Source: Thermococcus paralvinellae
GTDB taxonomy: Archaea; Methanobacteriota_B; Thermococci; Thermococcales; Thermococcaceae
Length of the DNA: 64,000 nucleotides
Assembly (NCBI RefSeq): GCF_000517445.1
Contig: NZ_CP006965.1
Span: forward strand, 434,001-498,000
Reading direction: 5' to 3'
Below, one piece after another: positions 38,533 through 48,241 of the stretch (position 1 is its first letter; each line of letters begins with the position of its first letter). The notes under the pieces were generated by a model, which was given only the letters and a program-made list of their open reading frames with translations, did no database searches and had not been told where the DNA came from. A program made the position numbers and the translations under genes.

Positions 38533-38694
38533 ATGGTGGAGTGTCCAGTCTGCGGAGCGGAGATTGAAGTCGGAGAGTTAGAATTACACCAAATAATTGA
38601 GTGCCCAGTCTGTGGAGCTGAGCTTGAGGTAGTTGACTTAGATCCAATAGTCTTGGAAGAAGTCCCAGAGGTAGAGGAGGACTGGGGAGAGTAA
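38533..38694 (+). CDS. lysW: LysW amino-group carrier protein
   Basis: 53-residue acidic carrier whose C-terminal glutamate is linked to the amino group of aminoadipate or glutamate, masking it during synthesis. Two zinc-binding CPVCGAE knuckles are present and the protein ends in the diagnostic EDWGE. The ribosome binding site AAGGAGGTGA is one of the strongest in the window, suggesting high expression. It has its own candidate promoter upstream and a T-run downstream. It is too short for routine ORF lists but certain from sequence and context. Confidence 0.96.
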   Translation: MVECPVCGAEIEVGELELHQIIECPVCGAELEVVDLDPIVLEEVPEVEEDWGE

Positions 38695-38702
38695 CTCCCT
38701 AA

Positions 38703-38714
38703 TTTTCTTTTTTT
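38703..38714 (+). terminator. T-run behind lysW
   Basis: TTTTCTTTTTTT between the lysW stop and the lysX ribosome binding site (TTGGAGGCC). It may act as a partial terminator giving extra short lysW transcripts. Confidence 0.4.
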
Positions 38715-38726
38715 GGAGGCCAAACA

Positions 38727-39548
38727 ATGAAAATCGGCATAACCTACACAATAATGCGTAAGGAGGAAATGATGCTCAAAGAGAGAGCAAAGGATTACGG
38801 AGAAGTAATTATGCTCCACGATAGCGACGTTGTTTTCCCCCAAAGCTACGACGTAGATGTTGTAATAATAAGGAATGTCAGTCACTTTAAGGCTCTATAT
38901 TTAGCAAAGCTCTTCGAGAGTGAAGGCATTCCAACTGTGAACCCCTTCCATATAATACTTGAAGCAGGAGATAAACTCCTAGCAACCTTAAAGCTTAGTA
39001 AAAAGGTCAAGATTCCGAGATGGAGTGTTGCCTTTGATGAGAAAAGCGTCAAAAAAGTCGCTGAAACTCTTGGCTATCCTATAGTTTCAAAACCAGTCTT
39101 TGGAAGTTGGGGAAGGCTGATAACGAAAATAAACGATGATGATGCATTGGAAGGAATAATAGAGCACAAAAAGTGGCTGAGCAATCCACTTTACAAAATC
39201 TACTACTTCCAAGAATTTGTCAAAAAGCCAGGAAGGGACATTAGGAGCTACGTTATTGGAGGAGAATTTGTTACTGCTATTTACAGATATTCTGAGCATT
39301 GGATAACAAATACAGCTAGGGGCGGAAAGGCTGTCCCTTGTACTGACGAAGAAGTGAGGGAGATTTCCATTAAGGCTTGGGAAGCATTTGGGGAAGGTGC
39401 TTTGGCTATAGATATCTTCGAGAGTGAGGAAGGACTGCTGGTTAATGAGGTTAACCCAACTATGGAGTTCAAAAACACAGCTAAAGCTACTGGAGTTGAT
39501 ATAGCTAGGAAAATCGTTGAGTATGCAGTTGAGGTGGCTAAAAGATGA
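38727..39548 (+). CDS. lysX: LysW-aminoadipate/glutamate ligase
   Basis: ATP-grasp ligase (RimK-like) that joins 2-aminoadipate, and in Thermococcales also glutamate, to the C-terminus of LysW. It begins KIGITYTIMRKEEMML; the ATP-grasp parts YPIVSKPVFGSWGRLITKI, YYFQEFVKKPGRDIR and ALAIDIFESEEGLLVNEVNPTMEFKN are clear. It has 273 residues. Only one such ligase is in the window, consistent with a bifunctional lysine/arginine pathway as shown for T. kodakarensis. It overlaps lysY by four bases. Confidence 0.93.
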   Translation: MKIGITYTIMRKEEMMLKERAKDYGEVIMLHDSDVVFPQSYDVDVVIIRNVSHFKALYLAKLFESEGIPTVNPFHIILEAGDKLLATLKLSKKVKIPRWSVAFDEKSVKKVAETLGYPIVSKPVFGSWGRLITKINDDDALEGIIEHKKWLSNPLYKIYYFQEFVKKPGRDIRSYVIGGEFVTAIYRYSEHWITNTARGGKAVPCTDEEVREISIKAWEAFGEGALAIDIFESEEGLLVNEVNPTMEFKNTAKATGVDIARKIVEYAVEVAKR

Positions 39549-40537
39549 TTAAAGCAGCTGTTGTTGGTGCAAGCGGTTATATTGGGGGAGAGTTGGTTAG
39601 GCTCTTAGCGATGCATCCTGAGGTTGAGATAACGGCAATAACATCAAGAAGATACGCTGGAAAAAAAGTTCACAAGGTTCATCCAAACTTGAGAGGGCTA
39701 AATTTGCGCTTTACAAATGATTATAACTTTGACGCTGATGTTATATTTTTAGCAGTCCCTCATGGAGAGTCAATGAAAATTATCGACGAATTCCTTGGCA
39801 GTGCAAAAATAATCGACCTCAGTGCTGATTTCAGGGTAAGCTTGGACCTCTACAAGAGATATTATGGAGAGCACGTAAAGCCAGAGCTCATTGATGAGTT
39901 CGTCTATGGATTGCCAGAAATTCACAGAGAGGAGATCAAAAAAGCCGAGCTAATAGCGAATCCTGGTTGTAATGCCACAGCAGTCATTTTAGCTCTGTAT
40001 CCCTTCAAAGGAGATGTTAGCGAAGCAATAGTGGATTTAAAGGTTAGCTCAAGTGCTGGTGGAAGAAGAGAAAACGTGGCAAGTATTCATCCCGAGAGGT
40101 CCCATGTAGTTAGGGTCTATAAAGCATTCCACCACAGGCACGAAGCTGAGGTAATTCAAGAGACCAATGTAAAGGCTCAGTTCACAGTTCATTCTGTTGA
40201 CTTGGTGAGAGGGTTACTGGCTACAATTTACTTCAAGATGGAAACGAGTGAGAAAGATCTCTATAAGATGTTTTTCCGCTACCTAAAAGAGCCATTCATA
40301 AGAATCGTCAAAGAGAAAGGTGGAATCCAGAGGCTCCCTGATCCAAAGTACGTAATAGGAAGCAACTTCGTTGATATAGGCTTTGCCTACGATGAGGAGA
40401 ATCAGAGGGTTATACTCTTTTCCGCATTGGACAATCTAATTAAAGGTGGCGCTGGACAAGCGGTGCAAAACATGAACATAGCTTTTGGGTTAGATGAGAC
40501 TCTAGGACTGAGCTACTTGCCAGTGTATCCAATTTGA
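39545..40537 (+). CDS. lysY: LysW-aminoadipate/glutamate 6-phosphate reductase
   Basis: ArgC-type NADPH-dependent reductase making the LysW-bound semialdehyde. The Rossmann motif GASGYIGGELVRLLAMHP is at the start and the catalytic cysteine is in IANPGCNATAVILAL. The length of 330 residues is normal. It overlaps lysX by four bases. The ArgC homology supports dual use on the glutamate branch. Confidence 0.93.
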   Translation: MIKAAVVGASGYIGGELVRLLAMHPEVEITAITSRRYAGKKVHKVHPNLRGLNLRFTNDYNFDADVIFLAVPHGESMKIIDEFLGSAKIIDLSADFRVSLDLYKRYYGEHVKPELIDEFVYGLPEIHREEIKKAELIANPGCNATAVILALYPFKGDVSEAIVDLKVSSSAGGRRENVASIHPERSHVVRVYKAFHHRHEAEVIQETNVKAQFTVHSVDLVRGLLATIYFKMETSEKDLYKMFFRYLKEPFIRIVKEKGGIQRLPDPKYVIGSNFVDIGFAYDEENQRVILFSALDNLIKGGAGQAVQNMNIAFGLDETLGLSYLPVYPI

Positions 40538-40548
40538 AGGTGAGGAAG

Positions 40549-41277
40549 ATGAGGGTCGTTAAAATTGGGGGGGCAGTTTTAGATAGGCTGGAAGAGTTTG
40601 ATGGAATTTTAGAGGGGGATATAATAACTCACGGTGGCTCAGATTACGTTGATGAGCTTTCCAAAAGGTTAGGAATGGAGGTTAAAAGACTTAAAAGCCC
40701 CTCCGGTGTGGAGTTTAGGTACACCCCAAAAGAAGTGCTTGAGATTTACTTAATGGGTATAATGAAAGCCAACAAGAGGATAGTTTCTCTTCTCCAGAGC
40801 AGAGGGATTAATGCCATAGGATTGAGTGGGCTTGATTTAGGTCTCATAAAAGCCGAAAGGAAAAAGCTCATCAAAGCCGTAATCAATGGAAAAAAAGTTG
40901 CAATAAGAGATGACTACTCTGGTATTATAAGGGAAATCAACGTTAAAGCCTTAAAGGAACTCAGCAAGGTAGGAGTTCCTGTTATAGCGCCAATAGCAAT
41001 GAGTGAAGCCTATGAGCCTTTGAACATTGATGGGGATAAGTTGGCTCATGCAATAGCTCTAAGCTTGAAAGCAGACGAGCTTGTCTTTTTAACGGACACT
41101 GCTTTTTTAGCTGATGGAGAAATAGTTGAAAAAATTAAGGTTAATCAAATGGAAAAGTTCTTGCCCTTCGCAAGAGGAGGAATGAAGAGAAAGCTGCTTA
41201 TGGCTAAAAAATCCGTTGAAAGCGGTGTCAAAAAGGTGATTATCCAAGGACTCAACGGCAGGACGGTGATTGAATGA
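40549..41277 (+). CDS. lysZ: LysW-aminoadipate/glutamate kinase
   Basis: ArgB-type amino-acid kinase that phosphorylates the side chain of LysW-bound aminoadipate or glutamate. It begins [10 protein letters not shown]; further conserved parts are [24 protein letters not shown] and the C-terminal [18 protein letters not shown] 40534 is in frame, but AAGGTGAGGAAG supports ATG 40549 (242 residues). It overlaps lysJ by four bases. Confidence 0.93.
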   Translation: MRVVKIGGAVLDRLEEFDGILEGDIITHGGSDYVDELSKRLGMEVKRLKSPSGVEFRYTPKEVLEIYLMGIMKANKRIVSLLQSRGINAIGLSGLDLGLIKAERKKLIKAVINGKKVAIRDDYSGIIREINVKALKELSKVGVPVIAPIAMSEAYEPLNIDGDKLAHAIALSLKADELVFLTDTAFLADGEIVEKIKVNQMEKFLPFARGGMKRKLLMAKKSVESGVKKVIIQGLNGRTVIE

Positions 41278-42371
41278 GGGAGGTAAGCGTTTACAAAAAG
41301 AGGCTCAAGCTCATCAAAGGAAAGGGCGTTTACGTCTGGGATGATAAAGGGAACAAATACCTTGATGCAATAGCTGGGATAGGCGTTGCAATCTTGGGAC
41401 ATGCAAACGAAGAGCTTGAGGAGACAATAAATGAACAGATGAGAAAGCTGGTAGTTGCTGGACCAATGTTCGAGCATGAGGAAAAGGAAGAATTTTTCGA
41501 GGAGCTATCTCACTTTGTCAATTTTGAATACGCCTTCATGGGGAACTCTGGGACTGAAGCTGTTGAAGCTGCTTTAAAGTTTGCCCGCCTTTATACTGGA
41601 AGGAAAGAGATAATAGCTATGACAAATGCTTTCCACGGAAGAACATTTGGCTCTCTAAGTGCAACTTGGAAGCCAAAGTACAGGCAGGGGTTTGAGCCTT
41701 TAGTTCCTGGGTTTAAGCATATTCCATTCAACAACGTCGAAGCGGCAAAAGATGCTATAACAAAAGAGACTGCTGCTGTAATACTTGAGCCAATTCAGGG
41801 AGAAGGTGGCATTGTTCCAGCTAAAGAAGAGTTTGTGAAAACATTGAGGGATTTAACTGAGGATGTTGGGGCTTTGCTCATAGTGGATGAGGTCCAAAGT
41901 GCCTTTAGAACTGGAAAGTTCTTAGCTATAGAGCACTATGGTGTTGAGCCGGATATAGTTACGATGGGAAAAGGGTTAGCTAATGGAGTGCCAATCGGAT
42001 TAACATTAACGAACTTTGACGTCCCAAGGGGCAAGCACGGCTCAACCTTTGGAGGAAATCCTCTCGCTTGTAAAGCTGCATCTACAACGCTTAGAATTTT
42101 GAGAAGGGAAAGGCTAATAGGAAAAGCTAAGGAGAAGAGCATAACTGTCGAGGGAGAAAAGGTCGTGATGACAAGGGGCAAGGGATTGATGATTGGAATC
42201 GTCTTGAAAGAAAGCGCTGGAAAGTACGTTCAAGCACTGCAGGATAGAGGACTTTTAGTTGGAACTGCTGGAAATAGAGTGATTAGACTCCTACCGCCAC
42301 TCATAATAACAAAGGAACAAATGCTTTGGGTCAAAGAGACCATTGAGGGTGTCCTAAATGAAAATCAGTGA
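41274..42371 (+). CDS. lysJ: LysW-aminoadipate semialdehyde/glutamate semialdehyde transaminase
   Basis: ArgD-type class III aminotransferase that converts the LysW-bound semialdehyde to LysW-lysine or LysW-ornithine. [40 protein letters not shown] and the PLP lysine in [14 protein letters not shown] are present. The length of 365 residues is slightly short for the family but normal for archaeal LysJ. Start and end overlap lysZ and lysK. Confidence 0.94.
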   Translation: MREVSVYKKRLKLIKGKGVYVWDDKGNKYLDAIAGIGVAILGHANEELEETINEQMRKLVVAGPMFEHEEKEEFFEELSHFVNFEYAFMGNSGTEAVEAALKFARLYTGRKEIIAMTNAFHGRTFGSLSATWKPKYRQGFEPLVPGFKHIPFNNVEAAKDAITKETAAVILEPIQGEGGIVPAKEEFVKTLRDLTEDVGALLIVDEVQSAFRTGKFLAIEHYGVEPDIVTMGKGLANGVPIGLTLTNFDVPRGKHGSTFGGNPLACKAASTTLRILRRERLIGKAKEKSITVEGEKVVMTRGKGLMIGIVLKESAGKYVQALQDRGLLVGTAGNRVIRLLPPLIITKEQMLWVKETIEGVLNENQ

Positions 42372-43341
42372 AGAGGAGAAAATCGAATTTCTGAAGGAAC
42401 TTGTGAGCATTTACAGCCCAAGCGGAGAAGAAGAAAAGGTTGCAAAATTTTTGGTCGAGAGCTTTGAGAGCTTTGGTGTTGAGGCATACATTGATGGAGT
42501 AGGAAATGTGATAGCTGGGAAAAGAGGAGATGGGAAGAGAATCCTCTTAGCTGGGCATATAGATACCGTTAAAGGCTACATCCCAGTTAGAATCGAAGAC
42601 AATTACTTATGGGGAAGGGGGAGCGTTGATGCCAAAGGGCCTTTGGCAACTTTCTTTTTCGCTTTCCTTGAAAGCAGAGCAAATTTAATTTTCGCTGGCT
42701 TAGTTGACGAAGAAAGGTATTCCCTCGGAGCTAAAAATCTAAATGTTCCAAGACCAGACTTTATAATCATTGGGGAGCCAAGCGGCTTTGATAGCGTTAC
42801 AATTGGCTATAAGGGAAGCTTAACGATGAAGTTTGTTGAAAAAGTTGAAAAGTTCCATGGAAGTTTAAGCTCAAAAGGTGCCGCAGAGCTTTTAATTGAA
42901 AAATGGCTCGAATTAAGCAGAGATTTTGGTGAAGGCTTTAATAAGCCAAGCGGAAGGATTTTGAGACTTGAAGCCTATGAGAGGGAATTCGATTTTTATG
43001 GGGAGATGATTGTAAACATTAGAACACCTCTCAATTATGAACCAGCAATTAAAGGAGAAATTTTGGATTTTGTTCCCGCTTACGAAGTTTCGCCAAGGAG
43101 TCCGTTGGTTAGGGCTTTTGTTAGGGCTATAAGAAAGAATGGAATAAAGCCAAGGTTGAAGAAAAAATCGGGCACAGCAGATATGAACATTCTGGCTCCT
43201 AAGTTTGGAGTTGATGCTGTTGCTTATGGCCCCGGTGATTCAAGACTTGACCATACTCCTTACGAGCGCTTAAACTTAGAGGAATATTTGAAAGCGATAG
43301 AAGTACTAAAAAAAGCTTTAGAGGAGTTAAAAAGTATCTAG
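42358..43341 (+). CDS. lysK: LysW-lysine/LysW-ornithine hydrolase
   Basis: M20-family zinc carboxypeptidase that frees lysine or ornithine from LysW. Metal ligands lie in [40 protein letters not shown] and the C-terminal [16 protein letters not shown]. The length is 327 residues. It is the final gene of the lys operon and is convergent with the HAD gene, with a 15-base overlap. Confidence 0.94.
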   Translation: MKISEEEKIEFLKELVSIYSPSGEEEKVAKFLVESFESFGVEAYIDGVGNVIAGKRGDGKRILLAGHIDTVKGYIPVRIEDNYLWGRGSVDAKGPLATFFFAFLESRANLIFAGLVDEERYSLGAKNLNVPRPDFIIIGEPSGFDSVTIGYKGSLTMKFVEKVEKFHGSLSSKGAAELLIEKWLELSRDFGEGFNKPSGRILRLEAYEREFDFYGEMIVNIRTPLNYEPAIKGEILDFVPAYEVSPRSPLVRAFVRAIRKNGIKPRLKKKSGTADMNILAPKFGVDAVAYGPGDSRLDHTPYERLNLEEYLKAIEVLKKALEELKSI

Positions 43342-44052
43342 AAGCTTTTCTATGGCTTCATTCACATCTTTGACATCTCTTCCCACCATGAGGAAACCAA
43401 AGTTCCTTCCATAATCCTTTTTATAGTTCTCTACTAAGAGTTCATCATTTACTGTATCACCGATGTATACTCCGTACTCTCCTTTCGTTAGATACCAAAG
43501 GGCTTTTGGATCAGGTTTTACATAGAGCTCTCTTGTTACAGCGTTTTCGAAATGAAAACCGAGTATTTTCCCCGCTAATTCAAGCTCTAAGGCACTTCTT
43601 CCTGTTATAACTCCAAGCTTGAACCTATCTTTAGTCTTTTCTAAAAGCTCTCTTCTTACTATTGGCTTTTCCTTCTTCCAGAGTCCATCAAAGTCGAAAG
43701 CCCTGTCTTCATAGTACTCACCAAGATAAAATGTGTTGAAAATCCTTTCAATACTCCTAGGCTCTATTGCCATTCCAAACTTTGCCCTCACCCATTCTAT
43801 TCCTTCACCACTTGGGAAGTTCTCCACAAACTGCTGCACATCTCCGGCCATTGCAAAGAGTATCAATGCTTCGCTAACCTTAAAATCATCTCCAAAAGCT
43901 CCTTTCTGCCTCAGTTTTCTGATTAAATCTAGGCTAATTTCATCATCTTTGCCAAACTTTTTGAGGAAATGCTCTACAGTCATCTTTGTTGCTAAGTCGT
44001 AGCTCTCCCTCACGTCAATTAAAACGCCGTCAACATCAAATATCAGCCACAT
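43327..44052 (-). CDS. HAD phosphatase, probable histidinol-phosphate phosphatase
   Basis: HAD hydrolase with motif I IFDVDGVLIDV, motif II GVITGRS, motif III with KPDPKAL and motif IV YIGDTVNDEL; a helical cap lies between. It is the last gene of the minus-strand his operon. A DDDD/HAD-type histidinol-phosphate phosphatase is reported from Thermococcus onnurineus in an equivalent place, and no other histidinol phosphatase is visible in the operon, so that role is inferred. ATG 44052 is preferred over TTG 44061 because AAAGGAG lies upstream. It overlaps hisC. Confidence 0.82.
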   Translation of the reverse strand: MWLIFDVDGVLIDVRESYDLATKMTVEHFLKKFGKDDEISLDLIRKLRQKGAFGDDFKVSEALILFAMAGDVQQFVENFPSGEGIEWVRAKFGMAIEPRSIERIFNTFYLGEYYEDRAFDFDGLWKKEKPIVRRELLEKTKDRFKLGVITGRSALELELAGKILGFHFENAVTRELYVKPDPKALWYLTKGEYGVYIGDTVNDELLVENYKKDYGRNFGFLMVGRDVKDVNEAIEKLLDTF

Positions 44053-45055
44053 TTTCGACAAACTCCTTTAATACTTTAATAAGCTCATCATTTTCCTCCT
44101 TTTTGCCTATAGTAACTCTTATGTGTCCCTGCAATCTTCCGTCAAGTTTCCTCACCACAATCCCCCTTTCAAGCAAGAATTCGTAGGCATCAAGCTTCAT
44201 TAGCAAGAAGTTAGCTTCACTGGGATATGCGTACTCCTTGAATTCTTGGTAAATCCTTTCGCGCTCTTTAATTATGTAATTAACTCTTTCCATAACTAAA
44301 TCATAGTGGTTTAGCATCACCTTAGCAGTTATCATTGTAAGCACATTCAGACTAAAGGGGGATTTTATGCGATATAGTGCATCAACAATTTCCTCGCTTG
44401 CCAAAAGATATCCTGCTCTTACTCCAGCCAAGCTGAAAGCCTTTGAGAAAGTCCTCAAAATGATTAGATTCTCGTATTCATCAAGCAAATCAATGTAGCT
44501 TTTTTCTGAAAATTCAGCATAGGCTTCATCTATAACAACAGGAGCTCCAGTGTCGAGAACTTTGAGTATCTCTTCTCTTGGCTGAGTATTTCCAGTTGGG
44601 TTGTTTGGGGAAGTTATGAACACGATGCTTGCTTTTTGAGATTTTTCAGCAATTTCATCGCCGTTCATAATGAATCTTTCATTAAGGGGAACTTCTACAA
44701 CAGGAATTCCATTTAGCTTTGCATAGAAATAGTACATGGCAAACGTTGGAGGCGTTGTAACTATGTAATCTCCATCAAAAAGCTTGATCAAATAGCTTAA
44801 AAGCTCATCTCCACCGTTGCCAACAGCAACGTTCTTTGGACTAACTCCATAGAACTCTGCAATTGCTTCTCTAAGAGGCATTGAAGTTATGTGAGGATAG
44901 CGGTTGAAGGGAGTTTTCCTAAGCTCTTCGAAGATTTCTTCCTTTATCTCTGGCGGCAGATCAAAGGGATTTTCGTTTTTATCGAGCCATATCTTGTAAT
45001 CTCCCTCCAAAACTTTATAAGGCTGAAACGTTTTTATTAACTCCCTAATTTTCAT
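44036..45055 (-). CDS. hisC: Histidinol-phosphate aminotransferase
   Basis: PLP enzyme converting imidazole acetol phosphate to histidinol phosphate. WLDKNENPFDLPPE, GNGGDELLSYLIKLF, TSPNNPTGNTQP, VIDEAYAEF and the PLP lysine in RTFSKAFSLAGVRAGYLLA are typical. It has 339 residues. It overlaps hisIE by four bases. Confidence 0.95.
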   Translation of the reverse strand: MKIRELIKTFQPYKVLEGDYKIWLDKNENPFDLPPEIKEEIFEELRKTPFNRYPHITSMPLREAIAEFYGVSPKNVAVGNGGDELLSYLIKLFDGDYIVTTPPTFAMYYFYAKLNGIPVVEVPLNERFIMNGDEIAEKSQKASIVFITSPNNPTGNTQPREEILKVLDTGAPVVIDEAYAEFSEKSYIDLLDEYENLIILRTFSKAFSLAGVRAGYLLASEEIVDALYRIKSPFSLNVLTMITAKVMLNHYDLVMERVNYIIKERERIYQEFKEYAYPSEANFLLMKLDAYEFLLERGIVVRKLDGRLQGHIRVTIGKKEENDELIKVLKEFVENVADI

Positions 45056-45684
45056 CTCCTACGCCTCCTCAACTCGTTCATAACTTCACCGAGGCTTATG
45101 TCATTATAAGCCAGCAAAACTAACAAATGATAGAGTAAATCCGCAGTTTCGTAAATTATCCTCTCCCTGCCTTCTGCAACGAGAACTTCAACTGCCTCTT
45201 CCCCAAACTTCTTGTAAATCTTTTCTTTCCCTTCAGCGAAGAGCTTTGATGTGTATGAACCCTCAACAGGCTTTTCTTTTCTTTGTTTTATCAGCTCCTC
45301 TAGCTCTCTCAAAATTGTTAGTGAATAGTCTATTCCCCCTTCAACTTTCTCAGGTTCTCCAAGCTTACGATAGAAACATGAGTAATTTCCTGTATGGCAA
45401 GCTGGACCCTTAGGCTCAACAATTAAAAGCAAAGCGTCGCTGTCGCAGTCTATCTTTATCTCTTTGACTTTTTGAACGTTCCCGCTGACCTCACCTTTCA
45501 TCCTAATTCTCTTTTGACTCCTTGAGTAGTAGTGAGCATATCCTGTCTCAAGTGTCTTTTTCAAAGCTTCTTTGTTCATGTAGGCTAATGTTAGGACTTC
45601 TCCTTTCGTGTCTTGAACAATTACTGGAACAATCCCATTATTCTTCTCCCAGTTGACTTTTTCAATAAGCTCTTCCATTTTCAT
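45052..45684 (-). CDS. hisIE: Phosphoribosyl-AMP cyclohydrolase / phosphoribosyl-ATP pyrophosphatase
   Basis: Bifunctional enzyme for steps two and three of histidine synthesis. The N-terminal cyclohydrolase has zinc ligands in IDCDSDALLLIVEP and GPACHTGNYSCFYR. The C-terminal pyrophosphohydrolase helix bundle has KKFGEEAVEVLVA and ETADLLYHLLVLLA. It has about 210 residues. ATG 45684 (overlapping the hisF stop) and ATG 45678 are both plausible; TTGGAG upstream slightly favours 45678. Confidence 0.95.
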   Translation of the reverse strand: MKMEELIEKVNWEKNNGIVPVIVQDTKGEVLTLAYMNKEALKKTLETGYAHYYSRSQKRIRMKGEVSGNVQKVKEIKIDCDSDALLLIVEPKGPACHTGNYSCFYRKLGEPEKVEGGIDYSLTILRELEELIKQRKEKPVEGSYTSKLFAEGKEKIYKKFGEEAVEVLVAEGRERIIYETADLLYHLLVLLAYNDISLGEVMNELRRRRR

Positions 45685-46439
45685 CACTCCAATCTTATAG
45701 GAACGCCTTTCTTAGCGAGGTATTCTTTCAGCTCTCTAACCGTGTATTTTCCATAGTGGAAAATTGACGCCGCTAAAGCTGCTTCAGCTCCTATCTTGAA
45801 AGCTTCATAAAAGTGCTCTGGACTCCCTGCACCGCCTGAGGCAATAACTGGAATATCAACGGCTTCAACGATAGCCTTTGTCAGTGGAATATCAAAGCCT
45901 TGCTGTGTTCCATCAGTGTCCATGCTCGTGAGTAGAATCTCACCAGCTCCAAGTTTTTCAACTTCCTTTGCCCACTCTATAGCATCAATTCCTCTAGCTT
46001 TCCTTCCTCCGTGAGTATAAACCTCCCAATATTTTCCGTTCCACTTTGCATCAATTGCTATCACCAGATTTGCAGAGCCAACAACTTTTGCTGCTTCTCT
46101 CACAAGCTCAGGATTATCAACGGCCGCCGTATTGAGAAAAACTTTATCTGCTCCGCTCTTGATTATCTCCCTAATTTCCTCGACGCTCTTTATACCTCCA
46201 CCGACTGTAAATGGGACATAAATTTCTTCAGCTATTCTCTTAACCAAATCGAAGAGAATTCTCCTCTTTTCAAACGATGCTGTGATGTCAAGAAAGACTA
46301 TCTCGTCTATCCCTTCTTCCTCATACCTCTTAGCGAGCTCTATTGGATCTCCCGCATCTCTAATGTTCTTAAATTTTATTCCCTTAACAACTCTGCCTTC
46401 TTTTATATCCAAAGCCGCGATAATCCTCTTAGCTAACAT
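45684..46439 (-). CDS. hisF: Imidazole glycerol phosphate synthase cyclase subunit
   Basis: TIM-barrel subunit that closes the imidazole ring using ammonia from HisH. The catalytic aspartates appear in [15 protein letters not shown] (N-terminal) and [12 protein letters not shown]. The half-barrel repeat [10 protein letters not shown] / [10 protein letters not shown] is visible. It has 251 residues and overlaps hisA by seven bases. Confidence 0.96.
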   Translation of the reverse strand: MLAKRIIAALDIKEGRVVKGIKFKNIRDAGDPIELAKRYEEEGIDEIVFLDITASFEKRRILFDLVKRIAEEIYVPFTVGGGIKSVEEIREIIKSGADKVFLNTAAVDNPELVREAAKVVGSANLVIAIDAKWNGKYWEVYTHGGRKARGIDAIEWAKEVEKLGAGEILLTSMDTDGTQQGFDIPLTKAIVEAVDIPVIASGGAGSPEHFYEAFKIGAEAALAASIFHYGKYTVRELKEYLAKKGVPIRLE

Positions 46440-47122
46440 TTTAAAGCCTCCAGAAGTTCTTCCAATCTAACTTTACCCTCATAGAGAGCTTTTCCAACGA
46501 TTGCACCAGAAAATCCAATCTCTTTGAGCTTCAGCACATCACTTACGCTTGAAACTCCACCTGCATATATAAACTCCTCTTTATCCCAAAATCTCTCTAT
46601 GCTTTCTATCCCAGTTAAAGTGCCGTCTTTTTCGATTGCCGTATAGATAAATCTGCTAACGTATTTTCTGAGCATTTCATAGGCTTCTTCAACTTTCAGC
46701 GAGCTTTCCTCAAGCCATCCCTTTACTGCTATTCTTCCACCTCTTGCATCCAAGCTGACAGTTATGCCATCAAAATCTTCTGTTATCTTTTCTAAAAACT
46801 CTAAATCAAAGGCTTTCGTACCAATTATGACATTTTCGACACCAATTTTATAGGCTTTTTCTACGCTCCCATAGTCTCTGAAGCCACCCCCAATCTGTAC
46901 TTTAAGCTCTGTTTCTTCTATTATGCGCTGGGCAACATCGAGATTTTGTGGCTTTCCTGTGAAAGCTCCATCTAAGTCAACAATGTGGATTTTATCAACG
47001 TATTCGGCGAAACCCTTGGCTATCTCCACTGGGTCACCATAAACTTTCACTTTATCCTTTCTTCCTTTGTAGAGGCGAACTGCTTTGCCGCCCATTAAGT
47101 CAATAGCAGGATAAATCCTCAT
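46433..47122 (-). CDS. hisA: ProFAR isomerase
   Basis: (beta/alpha)8 isomerase of phosphoribosylformimino-AICAR phosphate. It starts [19 protein letters not shown] with the catalytic Asp; [15 protein letters not shown] and [12 protein letters not shown] are the half-barrel signatures. At 229 residues it is compact. A one-base gap separates it from hisH. Confidence 0.95.
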   Translation of the reverse strand: MRIYPAIDLMGGKAVRLYKGRKDKVKVYGDPVEIAKGFAEYVDKIHIVDLDGAFTGKPQNLDVAQRIIEETELKVQIGGGFRDYGSVEKAYKIGVENVIIGTKAFDLEFLEKITEDFDGITVSLDARGGRIAVKGWLEESSLKVEEAYEMLRKYVSRFIYTAIEKDGTLTGIESIERFWDKEEFIYAGGVSSVSDVLKLKEIGFSGAIVGKALYEGKVRLEELLEALKC

Positions 47123-47123
47123 A

Positions 47124-47711
47124 TTACAGCCTCCTGAAATTCGCTAAAAGCTTTAATCCAACTTTACTTGACTTCTCTGGGTGAAATTGAACGCCAAAGA
47201 TGTTGTCCCTACAGACTGCCGATGCAAAGATCACTTCGTTTCCCTTCGATTGATAATCCGTAACTCCTGCAATTATGCTCTCATCCCTAGGATTCGCATA
47301 GTAGGAGTGGACAAAGTAGAAGTAAGCCCCGTCCCTTATTCCCTCAAACAGTGGACAGTCTTTTTTCTGCCATACTTGGTTCCAGCCAATGTGCGGCGTT
47401 CTAACTCCTCTAAATCTCACGACGTTGCCCTTGAATATCCCCAACCCTTTTCCTTCGCTCTCCTCGCTCCACTCAAAGAGTAGCTGAAGCCCAAGACATA
47501 TCCCGAGAAATGGCTTCCCATCGTTTATGGCATCCAAGATAACTCCCCTCAAAGGCTCAAGCTTCTCCATCACAGCTCCAAAGTTTCCAACTCCTGGCAA
47601 GACTATTTTCTCAGCTTTTTCTATTTCATAGGGGTCGCTCGTAATGACTCCCCCTAAGGCTTTTTTCACGTTGGCTAAGTTACCAATTCCCAAATCAACT
47701 ATCGCAATCAC
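47124..47711 (-). CDS. hisH: Imidazole glycerol phosphate synthase glutaminase subunit
   Basis: Triad glutamine amidotransferase supplying ammonia to HisF. It begins IAIVDLGIGNLANVKKAL; the nucleophile is the Cys of GICLGLQLLFE and the His/Glu pair is in FGVQFHPEKSSKVG. It has 195 residues. Its start overlaps the hisB stop by one base. Confidence 0.95.
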   Translation of the reverse strand: MIAIVDLGIGNLANVKKALGGVITSDPYEIEKAEKIVLPGVGNFGAVMEKLEPLRGVILDAINDGKPFLGICLGLQLLFEWSEESEGKGLGIFKGNVVRFRGVRTPHIGWNQVWQKKDCPLFEGIRDGAYFYFVHSYYANPRDESIIAGVTDYQSKGNEVIFASAVCRDNIFGVQFHPEKSSKVGLKLLANFRRL

Positions 47712-48241
47712 TACAACACCCCCTTGGTGCTCTCCAACCGCTTGCTTTCTCTCAAAGCCTGTCTCAAAGCAACACCGAGTCCCTTAAACGCAGCCTCAAT
47801 TATGTGATGCGCATTCATTCCAGCTAATTGTTTCACGTGAATTGTAGCATTTAATGTCCTTGCTAAAGCCCAGAGAAATTCCCTAACTAACGTAACCTCA
47901 AATCCCTCTTCGCTCTCCTTCACATCAAGCTCAAGGTTCAGGTAAGGCCTTGAGATATCGACAGCTACCAGAACCAGTGCATCGTCCATCGGCATTATTG
48001 CACTTCCAAAGCGGGCTATCTTTCTGCCTTTAATTTTCTCTCTAAGCTCTTCACCCAGGACTATACCCAAGTCCTCCCACAGGTGGTGCCTTAAATCATA
48101 GCTCGCCTTGATGCTGACATTTTGTTGCATGTAAAAGAATAGAGCAGTAAGGAGGTGATCGAACACTCTATCTCCCGTTTCTATGCCTCCCTCAACGCCA
48201 ATCTCTACAATAATATCAGTCTCTTTCGTTTTGCGCCTCAT
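47711..48241 (-). CDS. hisB: Imidazoleglycerol-phosphate dehydratase
   Basis: Manganese enzyme that dehydrates imidazole glycerol phosphate. The metal-binding histidine pairs appear in [13 protein letters not shown] and [13 protein letters not shown], with [13 protein letters not shown] between. The 176-residue form lacks the phosphatase domain found in some bacterial HisB fusions; the separate HAD gene may supply that activity. It overlaps hisD by four bases. Confidence 0.95.
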   Translation of the reverse strand: MRRKTKETDIIVEIGVEGGIETGDRVFDHLLTALFFYMQQNVSIKASYDLRHHLWEDLGIVLGEELREKIKGRKIARFGSAIMPMDDALVLVAVDISRPYLNLELDVKESEEGFEVTLVREFLWALARTLNATIHVKQLAGMNAHHIIEAAFKGLGVALRQALRESKRLESTKGVL

